From Candidatus Sysuiplasma acidicola (GTDB lineage Archaea > Thermoplasmatota > Thermoplasmata > Sysuiplasmatales > Sysuiplasmataceae), in assembly GCA_019721035.1 (NCBI GenBank), contig JAHEAA010000018.1:1-42518 (forward strand): a DNA stretch of 42,518 nt. Direction: 5' to 3'. This document shows, in pieces, positions 1 through 8,382 of this stretch; position 1 is the first letter of the stretch, and each line of letters begins with the position of its first letter. The notes beneath the pieces were generated by a model, which had not been told where the DNA came from, did not search any database, and was given only the letters and a program-made list of their open reading frames with translations. The position numbers and the translations under genes were made by a program.

Positions 1-53
1 CATCCAGAAGCCAGTTTTCGAGCTCATGCTGGTCGAAGCCTGAGCCGACGTAT

Positions 54-473
54 TTAGCGAGATAGAACGCCTCGCTGTTGAGCGTAGTGGTAAACGAGAT
101 AACTTCCCGCTGCTCCCAGTGCGGAGGCAGTCGGCGGATATATAGTACTATTGGCGGCAAAACTCGCCGGCAAATGTGCAGACAGCTCCAGCTGTGCGGA
201 ATAAGTGTCTTCGGTGGGAGCATAGAAGGAGAGAGGATTGTGGAATATAAGCACAGGCGATAGAATCGTCATCCCCACAAAAAATACCAGCATGTAAAAG
301 CCGACCTTCCCGTAAGTCGACCTGTAGTAAACTTTCCACTGCTTCTTGAACCTCAGATATTGAAAATGTGCACGCTCTCGTCTGAAACTCTTTTCCCTTG
401 GACTTACAGCGTCTGCCAACCGGAACACCTCAGAGGCTAATTCGGGGGTCAAGCCAGGCGTGAATGAAATCAA
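54..473 (-). CDS. Peptide-type ABC transporter permease (DppC-like), N-terminal part, probably frameshifted
   Basis: This is the start of the second membrane permease of an oligopeptide-type ABC importer. A cytoplasmic basic segment (about residues 20-52) leads into one clear membrane helix (about 56-78). An extracellular stretch follows, where these permeases normally have a periplasmic loop. The frame ends at a TAA at 54-56, far too early for a family of about 300 or more residues. From about position 165 down to the window edge another frame, shifted by one base, stays open. It encodes a plausible sequence with better G/C third positions (ending ...GSGFDQHELENWLLD), so the gene probably continues through a frameshift off the window. 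It overlaps the end of the upstream permease by 44 bases, which suggests translational coupling. The role is inferred from position and the helix. The frameshift could be a sequencing error or real decay. Confidence 0.6.
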   Translation of the reverse strand: MISFTPGLTPELASEVFRLADAVSPREKSFRRERAHFQYLRFKKQWKVYYRSTYGKVGFYMLVFFVGMTILSPVLIFHNPLSFYAPTEDTYSAQLELSAHLPASFAANSTIYPPTASALGAAGSYLVYHYAQQRGVLSR

Positions 474-1413
474 TTATGGAATATGCTATGATTACAATAA
501 TGGATATGACAAACAAGGCGCCTTCGCTGAGCGGATAGTCTTCAGTTAACGTCGCTTCATAAAGCTTGTGGCCGATCCCGGGCCAGGAAAAAATTATTTC
601 CACGATGACTGCACCACTCGTCAGCAAGGCGAATTCAAGGGCCATTCTGGTGGAAACAGGTATCATTGCATTCCTTGCTGCGTGGTGGAACATTATTGTT
701 CTCTCCGGTACGCCTTTAGCCCTGGCAGTGGCAATGTAATCTTCGCCAAGCACCGAAACCATCGCGGCACGCATTGTCAGCACGTGTGCCGCAAGCTCGA
801 CTACCACCAGACTGATGAGAGGCAACGACATTTTGTAAAGAATGTACTCGAATGAAGCAAACGTGAATTGATGAAAATAAGACGGACTGAAACCCGAGGT
901 CACCGGAAAGAGGTGATAATACGCAACAAAATAAACATAGAGCAGAATGCCGAGGATGAAAAATGGAATCGAGTTGAGTATCAGGCTCGATGTGTTTATC
1001 AGAGCTTCGCTCCTTTTCCCTCTCTTCCATGTTGAGATGATACCTACCGGTAGGCCAAACAGGAATGAAAGCACCGCAGCCGTTCCCAGCAGGAGTAGGG
1101 TATATGGCATCGATGAAGCGATAATATCCCAGACGGTGGTGCCCCTGTAATAGTCAAAACCGAAATTAAATGTGAACATATCTTTGAGATATATTACAAA
1201 ATTTGCGAAATTCCACTTTCCCCCGGCAAGTCCCAGAGACTTTTCAATCGCGGCGAGGGTTGTCTTCGAGACGTTCTTTCCCCTCGCTCCGATTAGAAAC
1301 AGCTGAGCAGGATTTCCTGGCATGAGTCTGTAAATCACATAAATGAAAATAACGGTGGACACAATCAAGACCAAGGCCTGAATGATTTTTCGCGCAATGA
1401 GATAGACATTCAT
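430..1413 (-). CDS. Peptide-type ABC transporter permease, DppB/OppB family
   Basis: This 327-residue inner-membrane permease belongs to a peptide/nickel-type ABC importer. The N-terminal helix and the RLMPGNP signature (29-35) are typical of DppB/OppB. About six membrane helices follow. The EAA loop that docks on the ATPase is visible at about residues 224-241 (EDYIATARAKGVPERTI). The C-terminus (WLDPRISL) is also characteristic. The gene lies downstream of the binding-protein gene on the same strand and overlaps the next permease gene. A GGTGTAAT element just before the ATG may serve as ribosome binding site. The ATPase subunits are not in the window and presumably follow beyond the left edge. 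The substrate cannot be read from sequence; peptides are the usual one for this family. Confidence 0.93.
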   Translation of the reverse strand: MNVYLIARKIIQALVLIVSTVIFIYVIYRLMPGNPAQLFLIGARGKNVSKTTLAAIEKSLGLAGGKWNFANFVIYLKDMFTFNFGFDYYRGTTVWDIIASSMPYTLLLLGTAAVLSFLFGLPVGIISTWKRGKRSEALINTSSLILNSIPFFILGILLYVYFVAYYHLFPVTSGFSPSYFHQFTFASFEYILYKMSLPLISLVVVELAAHVLTMRAAMVSVLGEDYIATARAKGVPERTIMFHHAARNAMIPVSTRMALEFALLTSGAVIVEIIFSWPGIGHKLYEATLTEDYPLSEGALFVISIIVIIAYSIIDFIHAWLDPRISL

Positions 1414-1480
1414 TGATTACACCGCACAAGAGCTTTTGACCCTTCAACTGCCGATGGCACGTATACTTCGTCTTGCTATT

Positions 1481-1520
1481 AGAAAATAATTAATTTCCGG
1501 AGACAGAATGGTCTCCGGAA
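1481..1520 (-). terminator. Hairpin with T-rich tail between binding-protein and permease genes
   Basis: Positions 1495-1504 (TTCCGGAGAC) and 1511-1520 (GTCTCCGGAA) form a perfect 10-bp stem with a 6-nt loop. Read on the minus strand, the hairpin lies just after the stop of the binding-protein gene and is followed by the T-rich tract ATTAATTATTTTCT. It is probably a partial terminator or RNA-stabilising stem that lets the binding protein be made in excess over the permeases. That function is inferred. Confidence 0.6.
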
Positions 1521-1540
1521 TTCCAAGAAGTTTCACCTAT

Positions 1541-4500
1541 TCAGGGATTGGTTGTGTTTCCTCCACCAGTGCTGCCGCCTTTTTTACCTCTTGATGAAAC
1601 ATAGAGGACTGCAAAGATGACAGTCAGTATGACAAATATGCCGATAAGGCCAAACGCATACAGTGGAACAGACACAACTGTTTTTGTCTTTGTCACAGGC
1701 GGTGATGTGACCGTTGTTGTAATTACATAGTGCGGAACGAGGTATACTGTCTGTGTAGTGGTTCCAGAGCTTGTGGTTACACTGATTGTTACTGCGGTCA
1801 AAACAGACACATTCGGTGCATTATAGAGCAGCACAAAGCTCCCGTTGCTTGCAGTAGTACCGCTGGAAACACTCACATTTCCCAGACTCACGCTGACAGA
1901 GACGGTTACGCCTGATGCAGATGGGCCAGCGGCAGAATTTAGCGTGGAATTGACATACATGGTATAGGTGCCGTTAGCTGGGAGGACTGTGACGCCGTTT
2001 ATTGAGCTCTCACCTGAGATATAAGCGGCAACGACAGGCGAAGGTGCAACGCTATTCACGCTCTGGTTGGAATAAACGAGAGCAGAGGCAACCTCGCCGC
2101 CCATACCAACAGCGGAAAGCTGGAATTCGTCGTAGGGTATGAGATAGTTATCAGTGTATGGTGCAATGTTGTAGCCAACAAAGGTTCCGCTTGGCGCATA
2201 TGCGGGCTGATACAGCTGTGGTGTAAAGGTCAGATTTGCGTTGCCGGTTGCATTAGTAACAACAGAGATGCCTGGCAGATAGGTACTTCCGAAGAAGACA
2301 TTGGGATTGAATGCCTGAAGTTCAACACCGGAACTGTTGAGGAGCAATCCGCGATTCGCACCGAGCGCGTTTTGGCTGGCAGCGACTACAGTGTAATTGG
2401 CCACAGGCTTACCGGTGGTTGAGTTTGTTACGGTTAGTGTTACAGTGGTCTGACCGTTTGGAGAGATGGTGGAGTTCACAACAGTCATAGTGATTGAAAC
2501 ATTTGGCGCGACTGTAGTTTGTTCAACCTGAATCGGAAGCTCTACCGGTTGCTGAACGCCAAAGCCCTCAGGACCGAAAATCGGGTTGTTGTTTGTCGCA
2601 GAGGTCATCTCACCTATGGTGCCGTATGGGGCTATGCCTCCGACAGCACCGCCGGCAGCATAGTTGCCCAGGAATACGTAAGATTCGAAAACACTGCCTG
2701 CAACGCTGAAATTAGTAGTTGGAGCAGCGCTCAGGAGTACGGATATCGTTCCGTTGCCGGGCGTAACTCCGGAGATTGAGGTAAGGCCGTAGTCCTGAAC
2801 AGTGTTGACGTTCACTTCAGTGATATTCATTGTCCCGGTTACCGGAAGAATCGAAAGTTGCGTGAGGTTGTATGACTTCATGTTAGCCACATAGACCTGG
2901 TTCGCTGGGCTCTCTGCCAGTGCAACAGGATCGATGCCTGTAAGGTTTGAAAACACTGTTTTCATCATTGTAGTGTTTACGACAGTGACATTGTTTGAAA
3001 GAGCGTTGGCAACAAGCGTGTAGTTAGCGGAAACGGGTAGAATTGAATCTGGCGAGGTGCCCACGTGTACGCTGCCGATAGGAGTGTTACCTGCAGCCGA
3101 ATACACTGACAGGTTGCCGGTTCCCTTGTTAGCAACCATCAGATCTCCGGAAGCGTTGACAGCGAGAGCGTCAGGTCCGCTAACTCCAGCCGTTATAGGT
3201 GTGACCGCTTTTGCGCTTGTCGTGTTAATTACAGTGAGATTGTTTGAGAGTTCATTGGCAACCACCAGGAAGCCTGTCGCATTGAACGCTAACGCAGACG
3301 GGTCTGTGCCCACTTTATATGTCGCATTGACCACACCAGTTGTGTTGATGACTGAAACGTTGTCGGACCCGTAGTTGGCTACGAAGACGAAGCCTGTCGC
3401 ATTCATTGCAAGTGCAGAAGGTGCAAGGCCGACGGATATGTTCATCATGGTTGCCAGTGTTGTGGTGTTTATCACTGTTACATTATCAGAGCCCTTGTTT
3501 GCCACGTACAGCTGACCAAGTCCATTGGCCAGCAGCGCATCCGGATTCTTTCCGACAGTTATGCTGCCCACCATCTGAGGTATTCCAGAAGGATTGGATG
3601 GATTGATTGCATAAACCTCTCCTGTAGAGTTGCTTGCGACAAACAGCAGTCCGCTTGCCGGGTCGAAGGCCATAGATGTCGGAGCGGGAACTGCCGAACT
3701 GGTCACAGGAATGGTTGAGTTGACGATCAGAGGATTGGTTATTGGTGCGCTGTCAAATCCGAAGCCGTAAACCGGATTGTATGACGAAGTGTTGGAAATG
3801 CTCTGATTCGCGCTGGTGTTAAGCATGTAGACTGCACCGTTCAGCGATTGAATCGTGTACTGGTAACCGGAAATCGGAGCTCCTGTCATCGGATTGTAAA
3901 CTTCTACCTCGATCTTTTTCCATCCGGCTCCATTCACCAGCGTCGGCGATGAAACAACTTTGTAGGCAACAGGCTGACTGGATACCGCTACGTGTGTCCA
4001 GCCGATTCCTGGAACTGAAGTCCCGGTGTAACTCGGCGGCATGACAGCCGCGGCAGATATGTTGATTTCCGACACATAATCGGAAGTATATATCAACGGA
4101 TTGTTGTCTAGAACTTTAAACTGCCATACAGCTTCGCCTGCCGAATTTGTGATCAGTTTGTATGAAGTAATGTTCACAAGTGCTCCCTGGGGAGAGTAAC
4201 CTACGTCGACCTCAGCACCAGAGACCGGCTGCCCGTACTGGTTTCTGACCTGTATCGTGGCATTTGCAATTTGTCCATTGAAGTAAACAGTTCCGGGGGT
4301 TACAACACCCACATGAAGCTGTATTGGAACGGTCTTGGGCGGAGTCACTTTAACAACGGCTGTCCTGAGGTGCAGAGACAGGAAATTCCAGTACATGAAG
4401 CCCAGGTACGGAAGCGAGTCCTTGATTACGCCGGTAAAGGTAGAGTTTGTGAATGGCAGGATATCGATCGGGTAACCCAGATTAATCATAGTCGACTCCT

Positions 4501-6544
4501 GTGCGGCTATTCCCTGGATCTCATACGCAATCGACAACCTTTGAGAGAAATTTGTCTGAACATTCAACTCATTGGTGAGATTGTTCATCAGGCTGTCAAC
4601 CTGACTTCCAGTGAGAAGCTTTCCGTTTATGGTCAAGCTGGAGAACGGACCAAGATAGAAACCCGTGCCCAGACCGACCGTTGAATTGTAGAAGGAGAAG
4701 AAATCGCCGGTAGGATCGCCGAATATGCCAGTTATACCCAGATTTATGGAGCTGTATGAGTAGGTTATGAGGTTGGAAACGAGTGTGGTAAAGGCCTCTT
4801 GGGTAATTGTCGTAGGCACACCTATAGCGTTCCATTCCTTGGCTATGATAAGTGCACCCTCAACACCCAGTGGATCTTCGCTCGCGACTGTTATCTGCAT
4901 ATTGGCAGTAACGGCCGTGGCTTTGGTAGGCGATGTTCCGTAATACCACTGACCGGGTTGTGGATAAGTTGTTCCTTTAACTGCTGGATGCCAGTAGAAA
5001 CCCGGTGTGCTGTTTATCATACTCCAGGCGAGAGCGGGATTGTAAGAGTACTGGGGTGTGCTGTAATTGTGCCAGACGCTGTCGGATACTGGAATTATAG
5101 GCTGACCGAGCACATCATATCCTTCATCAATAACAGATGCGAGATATGCCTTGTCCGTTGCATAATTAAGTGCTTGACGGAAGGCAGTTACATTATACGG
5201 TGAATTTGTAGAGTAGCTGTTGAGCTGCATATACCCGTAACTGGTCGATTTCTTGTGATAAATGTAGGTACTGGGCATCGTCTTTATCGTAGGAAGGAAC
5301 GTCGGGGGCAGACCGAACTGTATCGTGTCGACTTGTCCGAGTAATTCAGCTGTCGCTGCAGCAGAAACAGACAGATACTGCGGAGTGTGAAGTTCATAAA
5401 ACTTGGGGGTATATTGTCTCATCCAGGAAGGACCGTATTGGACAAAGTAGTGAGGATTAACATATTCGGTCCAGTATGCGTCCGGTATCCAGCTGCCCTT
5501 GGGCATACCGTAACCGCCGTTGAACATGAACGGACCGCTACCAACGAGACCCGACGCAGTGCCTGTAGTCGGATTGTAATTCATATTCCATGTGTCATAA
5601 CCATTCTTGGCACCTGTGTAGTTCCAGGCGGTGGTTATCGACGAGGCAAAGTCGTGATTCACCCATATGTGGTATGGAAGAACACTAGATTCGAGAGTGT
5701 AAAACAGGAAGCTCGCAGACTGTGCACTGAGGTAAAACTGCACTGTAAGATTGCTTGTAGGCACAACATTTACCACATTAATGTAATCGCCGCTGAAGTC
5801 AAGTGAAGATTGCAGTATCTTCCATGTAAGGATAACATCGGCCGACTGGACATATTCTGTCCTCATCGTTACGGACGGCCACTTATACTGATGAGTGTAA
5901 GACTGTACAGCACCTGTGGACGCATTGAACGCGTTGAATGTAGTGGTGTTGCTGAATGTATACGTGCTGGCGGCATTTGCCGGCGTCCAGTCAGTCCACT
6001 GAACACCAGGCCTGAGATTAACAGTCCATATGTATGCAACTGGCATAGTCTGCCCGGTAACCGGGTCAAAAGTGGTCATATTTGCACTCGCAGGCGCCTC
6101 AGACCAGCTTGTAGCGAGCCATGGCATGACAGCGGGGGTTGCATTCGGAGAAAGCTGGGTAAGAGGATCGTAAACCTGGTCCAGAAGAGCAAAACTGTAA
6201 GCATCAGTCGCCAGATAAATGTTAAGATGTTCGACAGATGCCGTTGCTGCCCAGTTATAGGTACCATTAGTATAACCAGGTTCCTGCATCGTGGTAGTAG
6301 GGTAAGTCCATGCGGTCGAAGAAGCGCTGGAAGTCGCTGCCTTTGAAGCGGCAGAAAGTCCTGCACCTCTCACGGCGTATGCGCTCAAACCCCCTGCAAA
6401 AAAGGCAGCGCCCATCATCACAGCGACTGCCAGAATCGATATTGCTATTTTCGTCTTACCGTTCATCGAAAGCGGCTGCCTGAACATACTTATCTTGGAC
6501 TTTTGCATTTCAATCAACCCAATTTTTATCATTTTCAGACACAA
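1541..6544 (-). CDS. Giant surface-anchored family-5 solute-binding protein with embedded beta-propeller and Ig-like domains
   Basis: This is the extracellular binding protein of the ABC importer encoded downstream. The frame has 1667 residues, two to three times the usual length. In order there are a signal/anchor helix (31-58), an SBP_bac_5 peptide-binding domain (about 105-725), an Ig-like domain (about 742-880), and seven repeats of about 41 residues (about 953-1235). The repeats contain LYVANKGSDNVTVINT-type units, as in YVTN/NHL beta-propellers. Two further Ig-like or Thr/Ser-rich regions follow (about 1345-1600). A C-terminal membrane helix (1626-1650) and a short basic tail RGKKGG end the protein. 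Dozens of N-x-S/T sequons suggest a glycosylated surface protein. The frame opens with TTG at 6544. ATG at 6508 (residue 13), preceded by GGTTGAT, is a likelier start. A TATA-like box lies at 6572-6580. Confidence 0.9.
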   Translation of the reverse strand: MCLKMIKIGLIEMQKSKISMFRQPLSMNGKTKIAISILAVAVMMGAAFFAGGLSAYAVRGAGLSAASKAATSSASSTAWTYPTTTMQEPGYTNGTYNWAATASVEHLNIYLATDAYSFALLDQVYDPLTQLSPNATPAVMPWLATSWSEAPASANMTTFDPVTGQTMPVAYIWTVNLRPGVQWTDWTPANAASTYTFSNTTTFNAFNASTGAVQSYTHQYKWPSVTMRTEYVQSADVILTWKILQSSLDFSGDYINVVNVVPTSNLTVQFYLSAQSASFLFYTLESSVLPYHIWVNHDFASSITTAWNYTGAKNGYDTWNMNYNPTTGTASGLVGSGPFMFNGGYGMPKGSWIPDAYWTEYVNPHYFVQYGPSWMRQYTPKFYELHTPQYLSVSAAATAELLGQVDTIQFGLPPTFLPTIKTMPSTYIYHKKSTSYGYMQLNSYSTNSPYNVTAFRQALNYATDKAYLASVIDEGYDVLGQPIIPVSDSVWHNYSTPQYSYNPALAWSMINSTPGFYWHPAVKGTTYPQPGQWYYGTSPTKATAVTANMQITVASEDPLGVEGALIIAKEWNAIGVPTTITQEAFTTLVSNLITYSYSSINLGITGIFGDPTGDFFSFYNSTVGLGTGFYLGPFSSLTINGKLLTGSQVDSLMNNLTNELNVQTNFSQRLSIAYEIQGIAAQESTMINLGYPIDILPFTNSTFTGVIKDSLPYLGFMYWNFLSLHLRTAVVKVTPPKTVPIQLHVGVVTPGTVYFNGQIANATIQVRNQYGQPVSGAEVDVGYSPQGALVNITSYKLITNSAGEAVWQFKVLDNNPLIYTSDYVSEINISAAAVMPPSYTGTSVPGIGWTHVAVSSQPVAYKVVSSPTLVNGAGWKKIEVEVYNPMTGAPISGYQYTIQSLNGAVYMLNTSANQSISNTSSYNPVYGFGFDSAPITNPLIVNSTIPVTSSAVPAPTSMAFDPASGLLFVASNSTGEVYAINPSNPSGIPQMVGSITVGKNPDALLANGLGQLYVANKGSDNVTVINTTTLATMMNISVGLAPSALAMNATGFVFVANYGSDNVSVINTTGVVNATYKVGTDPSALAFNATGFLVVANELSNNLTVINTTSAKAVTPITAGVSGPDALAVNASGDLMVANKGTGNLSVYSAAGNTPIGSVHVGTSPDSILPVSANYTLVANALSNNVTVVNTTMMKTVFSNLTGIDPVALAESPANQVYVANMKSYNLTQLSILPVTGTMNITEVNVNTVQDYGLTSISGVTPGNGTISVLLSAAPTTNFSVAGSVFESYVFLGNYAAGGAVGGIAPYGTIGEMTSATNNNPIFGPEGFGVQQPVELPIQVEQTTVAPNVSITMTVVNSTISPNGQTTVTLTVTNSTTGKPVANYTVVAASQNALGANRGLLLNSSGVELQAFNPNVFFGSTYLPGISVVTNATGNANLTFTPQLYQPAYAPSGTFVGYNIAPYTDNYLIPYDEFQLSAVGMGGEVASALVYSNQSVNSVAPSPVVAAYISGESSINGVTVLPANGTYTMYVNSTLNSAAGPSASGVTVSVSVSLGNVSVSSGTTASNGSFVLLYNAPNVSVLTAVTISVTTSSGTTTQTVYLVPHYVITTTVTSPPVTKTKTVVSVPLYAFGLIGIFVILTVIFAVLYVSSRGKKGGSTGGGNTTNP

Positions 6545-6571
6545 AATTTAGTCCCCAAATGGCATTAGTTG

Positions 6572-6580
6572 TATTTAAAC
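6572..6580 (-). promoter_or_regulatory. TATA box of the ABC transporter operon
   Basis: On the minus strand the sequence reads GTTTAAATA. It lies about 25-30 bases before the TTG at 6544 and about 70 bases before the favoured ATG at 6508. The 6545-6828 gap otherwise holds no gene that I can support. Confidence 0.45.
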
Positions 6581-6828
6581 AATAGGGATAAAGGTTTGTT
6601 ATTTAACATTATGAATAAATATTCGAAAGAGTCGTAGAGGGAGAACTATGCTCTCTTTGAGTTTATTCATCTCACCACTGCCGGTATTTTCATGAGTACT
6701 GAGATTGATCGCTCACAGTGTATCCGTAAATCGCTAACAATACCATAGCTAACCTTGTTTGCAAACTTCCAGCTATCACGATGCCATGGAAGTGGTGTTT
6801 CCCAGCACTACCTGCAGGAAAGAAATCA

Positions 6829-8061
6829 CTATATTTTAAGTTCCCTGTTCTCCATAAGCAGCCGGCCGTCGATAATCGTTGTGACCACATCCGATCCCTG
6901 TGCAGAGTACACGATATTGTTGAGTGCATTACTTCTGGTCAGGGGATGGAGACGTGGGCTTAAGGCGTCGAGGATTACAATGTCTGCCCTCTTGCCTTTT
7001 TCAATCGTGCCGATGACATCTCCCTTCAATATGGACTGTGCTGCATCCCTCGTTGCCATATCCAGTACAGTTTGCGCATCCATCAGTCCTGCGTCCCACT
7101 TATTGACTTTCTGAAGAAGGGAAGCAGTTCGCATCTCTTCGAACATGTCAAGATTGTTGCTTGTCGTTGCACTGTCTGTCCCTATGGATACGTTCACTCC
7201 CTCATTCTTCAACTCGACCACAGGCGCGATGCCCGAGCCGAGCTTCATGTTAGACCTGGCGCAGTGAGCTACGGACACGTTATGCGTTTTCAACATACCT
7301 ATTTCCGCCTTGGTCAGCCATGCGCCGTGTGCGGCAACAATATCGCAGCCGTCGAAAAACGAAAAACTGTTGAGCCATTCTGCGGGCCTCATGCCAGTCC
7401 CCCTCTGATGGGAGTATACTTCATGCCTTGTTTCCGCAAGATGCGTGTGAAGCAGAGTGTTATGCGCAATGGCCATGTCCTTGGCACTATTGCACGTTTC
7501 GCGGGAACAGGCGTACACGCCTTGAAGACCGACTGAAGGCGTAATCAATCCATTTCGCGGACACTCCCTTATGAATCGTTCTGCATTTGCTATCGGCTTC
7601 CCTTTCTGCGTGGTTTTGTCTTCGTCGAGAACTGCCCATGAAAGAAAGGCCCGGATACCGAAATGCCTGCAGACCTCCGCAACCAGATCTTCGCCGTAAT
7701 ACATGTCCAGAAAAGATGTGGTACCGCTCATCAGCATTTCCCGGATAGACAGTTCGGTCGATGCCCTTATGGATTTGTCTGACCTGTGGGCGTCGAGCTC
7801 GAAAGTCTTCTCCAGGAATTCCTCGAGCACTATGTCGTCGACCATTCCCCTGAATTCTGTCATCGCCACATGTGTGTGCGTGTTTATGAGTCCGGGCATC
7901 ACGATACCATTCTTGGCGTCTATCACAACGTCCGATGTATGACTCACTTTGCCAATCTCTGAGATGACGCCGTCCTCGATCCAGACGTTCCCTTCAACGA
8001 CACTTCTTTTCGAATCCTGTGTAACTGTTATGCCGTTCTTGATCAGAATATCCGTGTGCAT
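6829..8061 (-). CDS. Amidohydrolase, nucleoside/SAH/5'-deoxyadenosine deaminase family
   Basis: This 410-residue cytosolic metal-dependent hydrolase belongs to the TrzA/AtzB-MtaD branch. Relatives deaminate S-adenosylhomocysteine, methylthioadenosine or 5'-deoxyadenosine. The metal-site pattern is complete: H62 and H64 (NTHTHVA), H205/H207 with E210 (HTHLAETRHE), H245 (AAHGAWL) and D296 (IGTDSA). The N- and C-terminal composite beta-sandwich segments (ILIKNG; KGKRADIVILD) are present. The segment AHCARSNMKLGSG replaces the AHNPTSN form common in MTA/SAH deaminases, so the exact substrate is uncertain. The gene is monocistronic, between the transporter operon and an intergenic region. Salvage of SAM-derived nucleosides is the likeliest role, by family inference. 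Confidence 0.85.
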   Translation of the reverse strand: MHTDILIKNGITVTQDSKRSVVEGNVWIEDGVISEIGKVSHTSDVVIDAKNGIVMPGLINTHTHVAMTEFRGMVDDIVLEEFLEKTFELDAHRSDKSIRASTELSIREMLMSGTTSFLDMYYGEDLVAEVCRHFGIRAFLSWAVLDEDKTTQKGKPIANAERFIRECPRNGLITPSVGLQGVYACSRETCNSAKDMAIAHNTLLHTHLAETRHEVYSHQRGTGMRPAEWLNSFSFFDGCDIVAAHGAWLTKAEIGMLKTHNVSVAHCARSNMKLGSGIAPVVELKNEGVNVSIGTDSATTSNNLDMFEEMRTASLLQKVNKWDAGLMDAQTVLDMATRDAAQSILKGDVIGTIEKGKRADIVILDALSPRLHPLTRSNALNNIVYSAQGSDVVTTIIDGRLLMENRELKI

Positions 8062-8382
8062 GCACCAGCCTGATGGTCTGATCGGGACATGACGGGCAGA
8101 TAATAAAAATCATTGTACGGTGATGCGAAGAATCCTCCGCAGACATATAGCTAGCGAAGACGCCGATGTGCAAGGCAGATGATACAAGCTAACAGAGAGT
8201 CAAGAACAGCAACGGTCCACTGTACTGAACAAAGTTGACATCACGGTGCTTCCTCAGAAAGAGCGCGCGCATGCACTGAAAAGTTGCGCAATCTGCCGCT
8301 GCCGTTGATCATATCGACACGGGTCAGGATTAAATATTACGAAGATCATATCGTCAGACATACGTCGGACCGGTGGTAATTT
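8062..8382. other. Intergenic region with promoter of the downstream membrane-protein gene
   Basis: These 321 bases separate two divergent genes. I see no credible reading frame, tRNA or repeat. GGATTAAATATTACG near 8327-8341 contains a TATA-like TTAAATA. GGTGGTAA (8372-8379) lies just ahead of the TTG start at 8383 and could be its ribosome binding site. Confidence 0.5.

Noticed and set aside
2842-3690. DNA-level repeats as a CRISPR or satellite array
   Set aside because: The repeats are in frame, imperfect and encode propeller blades; there are no spacer-repeat alternations.
5810-6346. Open frames on the plus strand inside the binding-protein gene
   Set aside because: All are shadows of the 1667-residue gene, rich in Cys and Arg with no domain pattern.
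8062-8320. C/D-box guide RNA (TGATGG and CTGA-like boxes near 8070)
   Set aside because: The boxes deviate from consensus and no C'/D' pair with proper spacing could be found.
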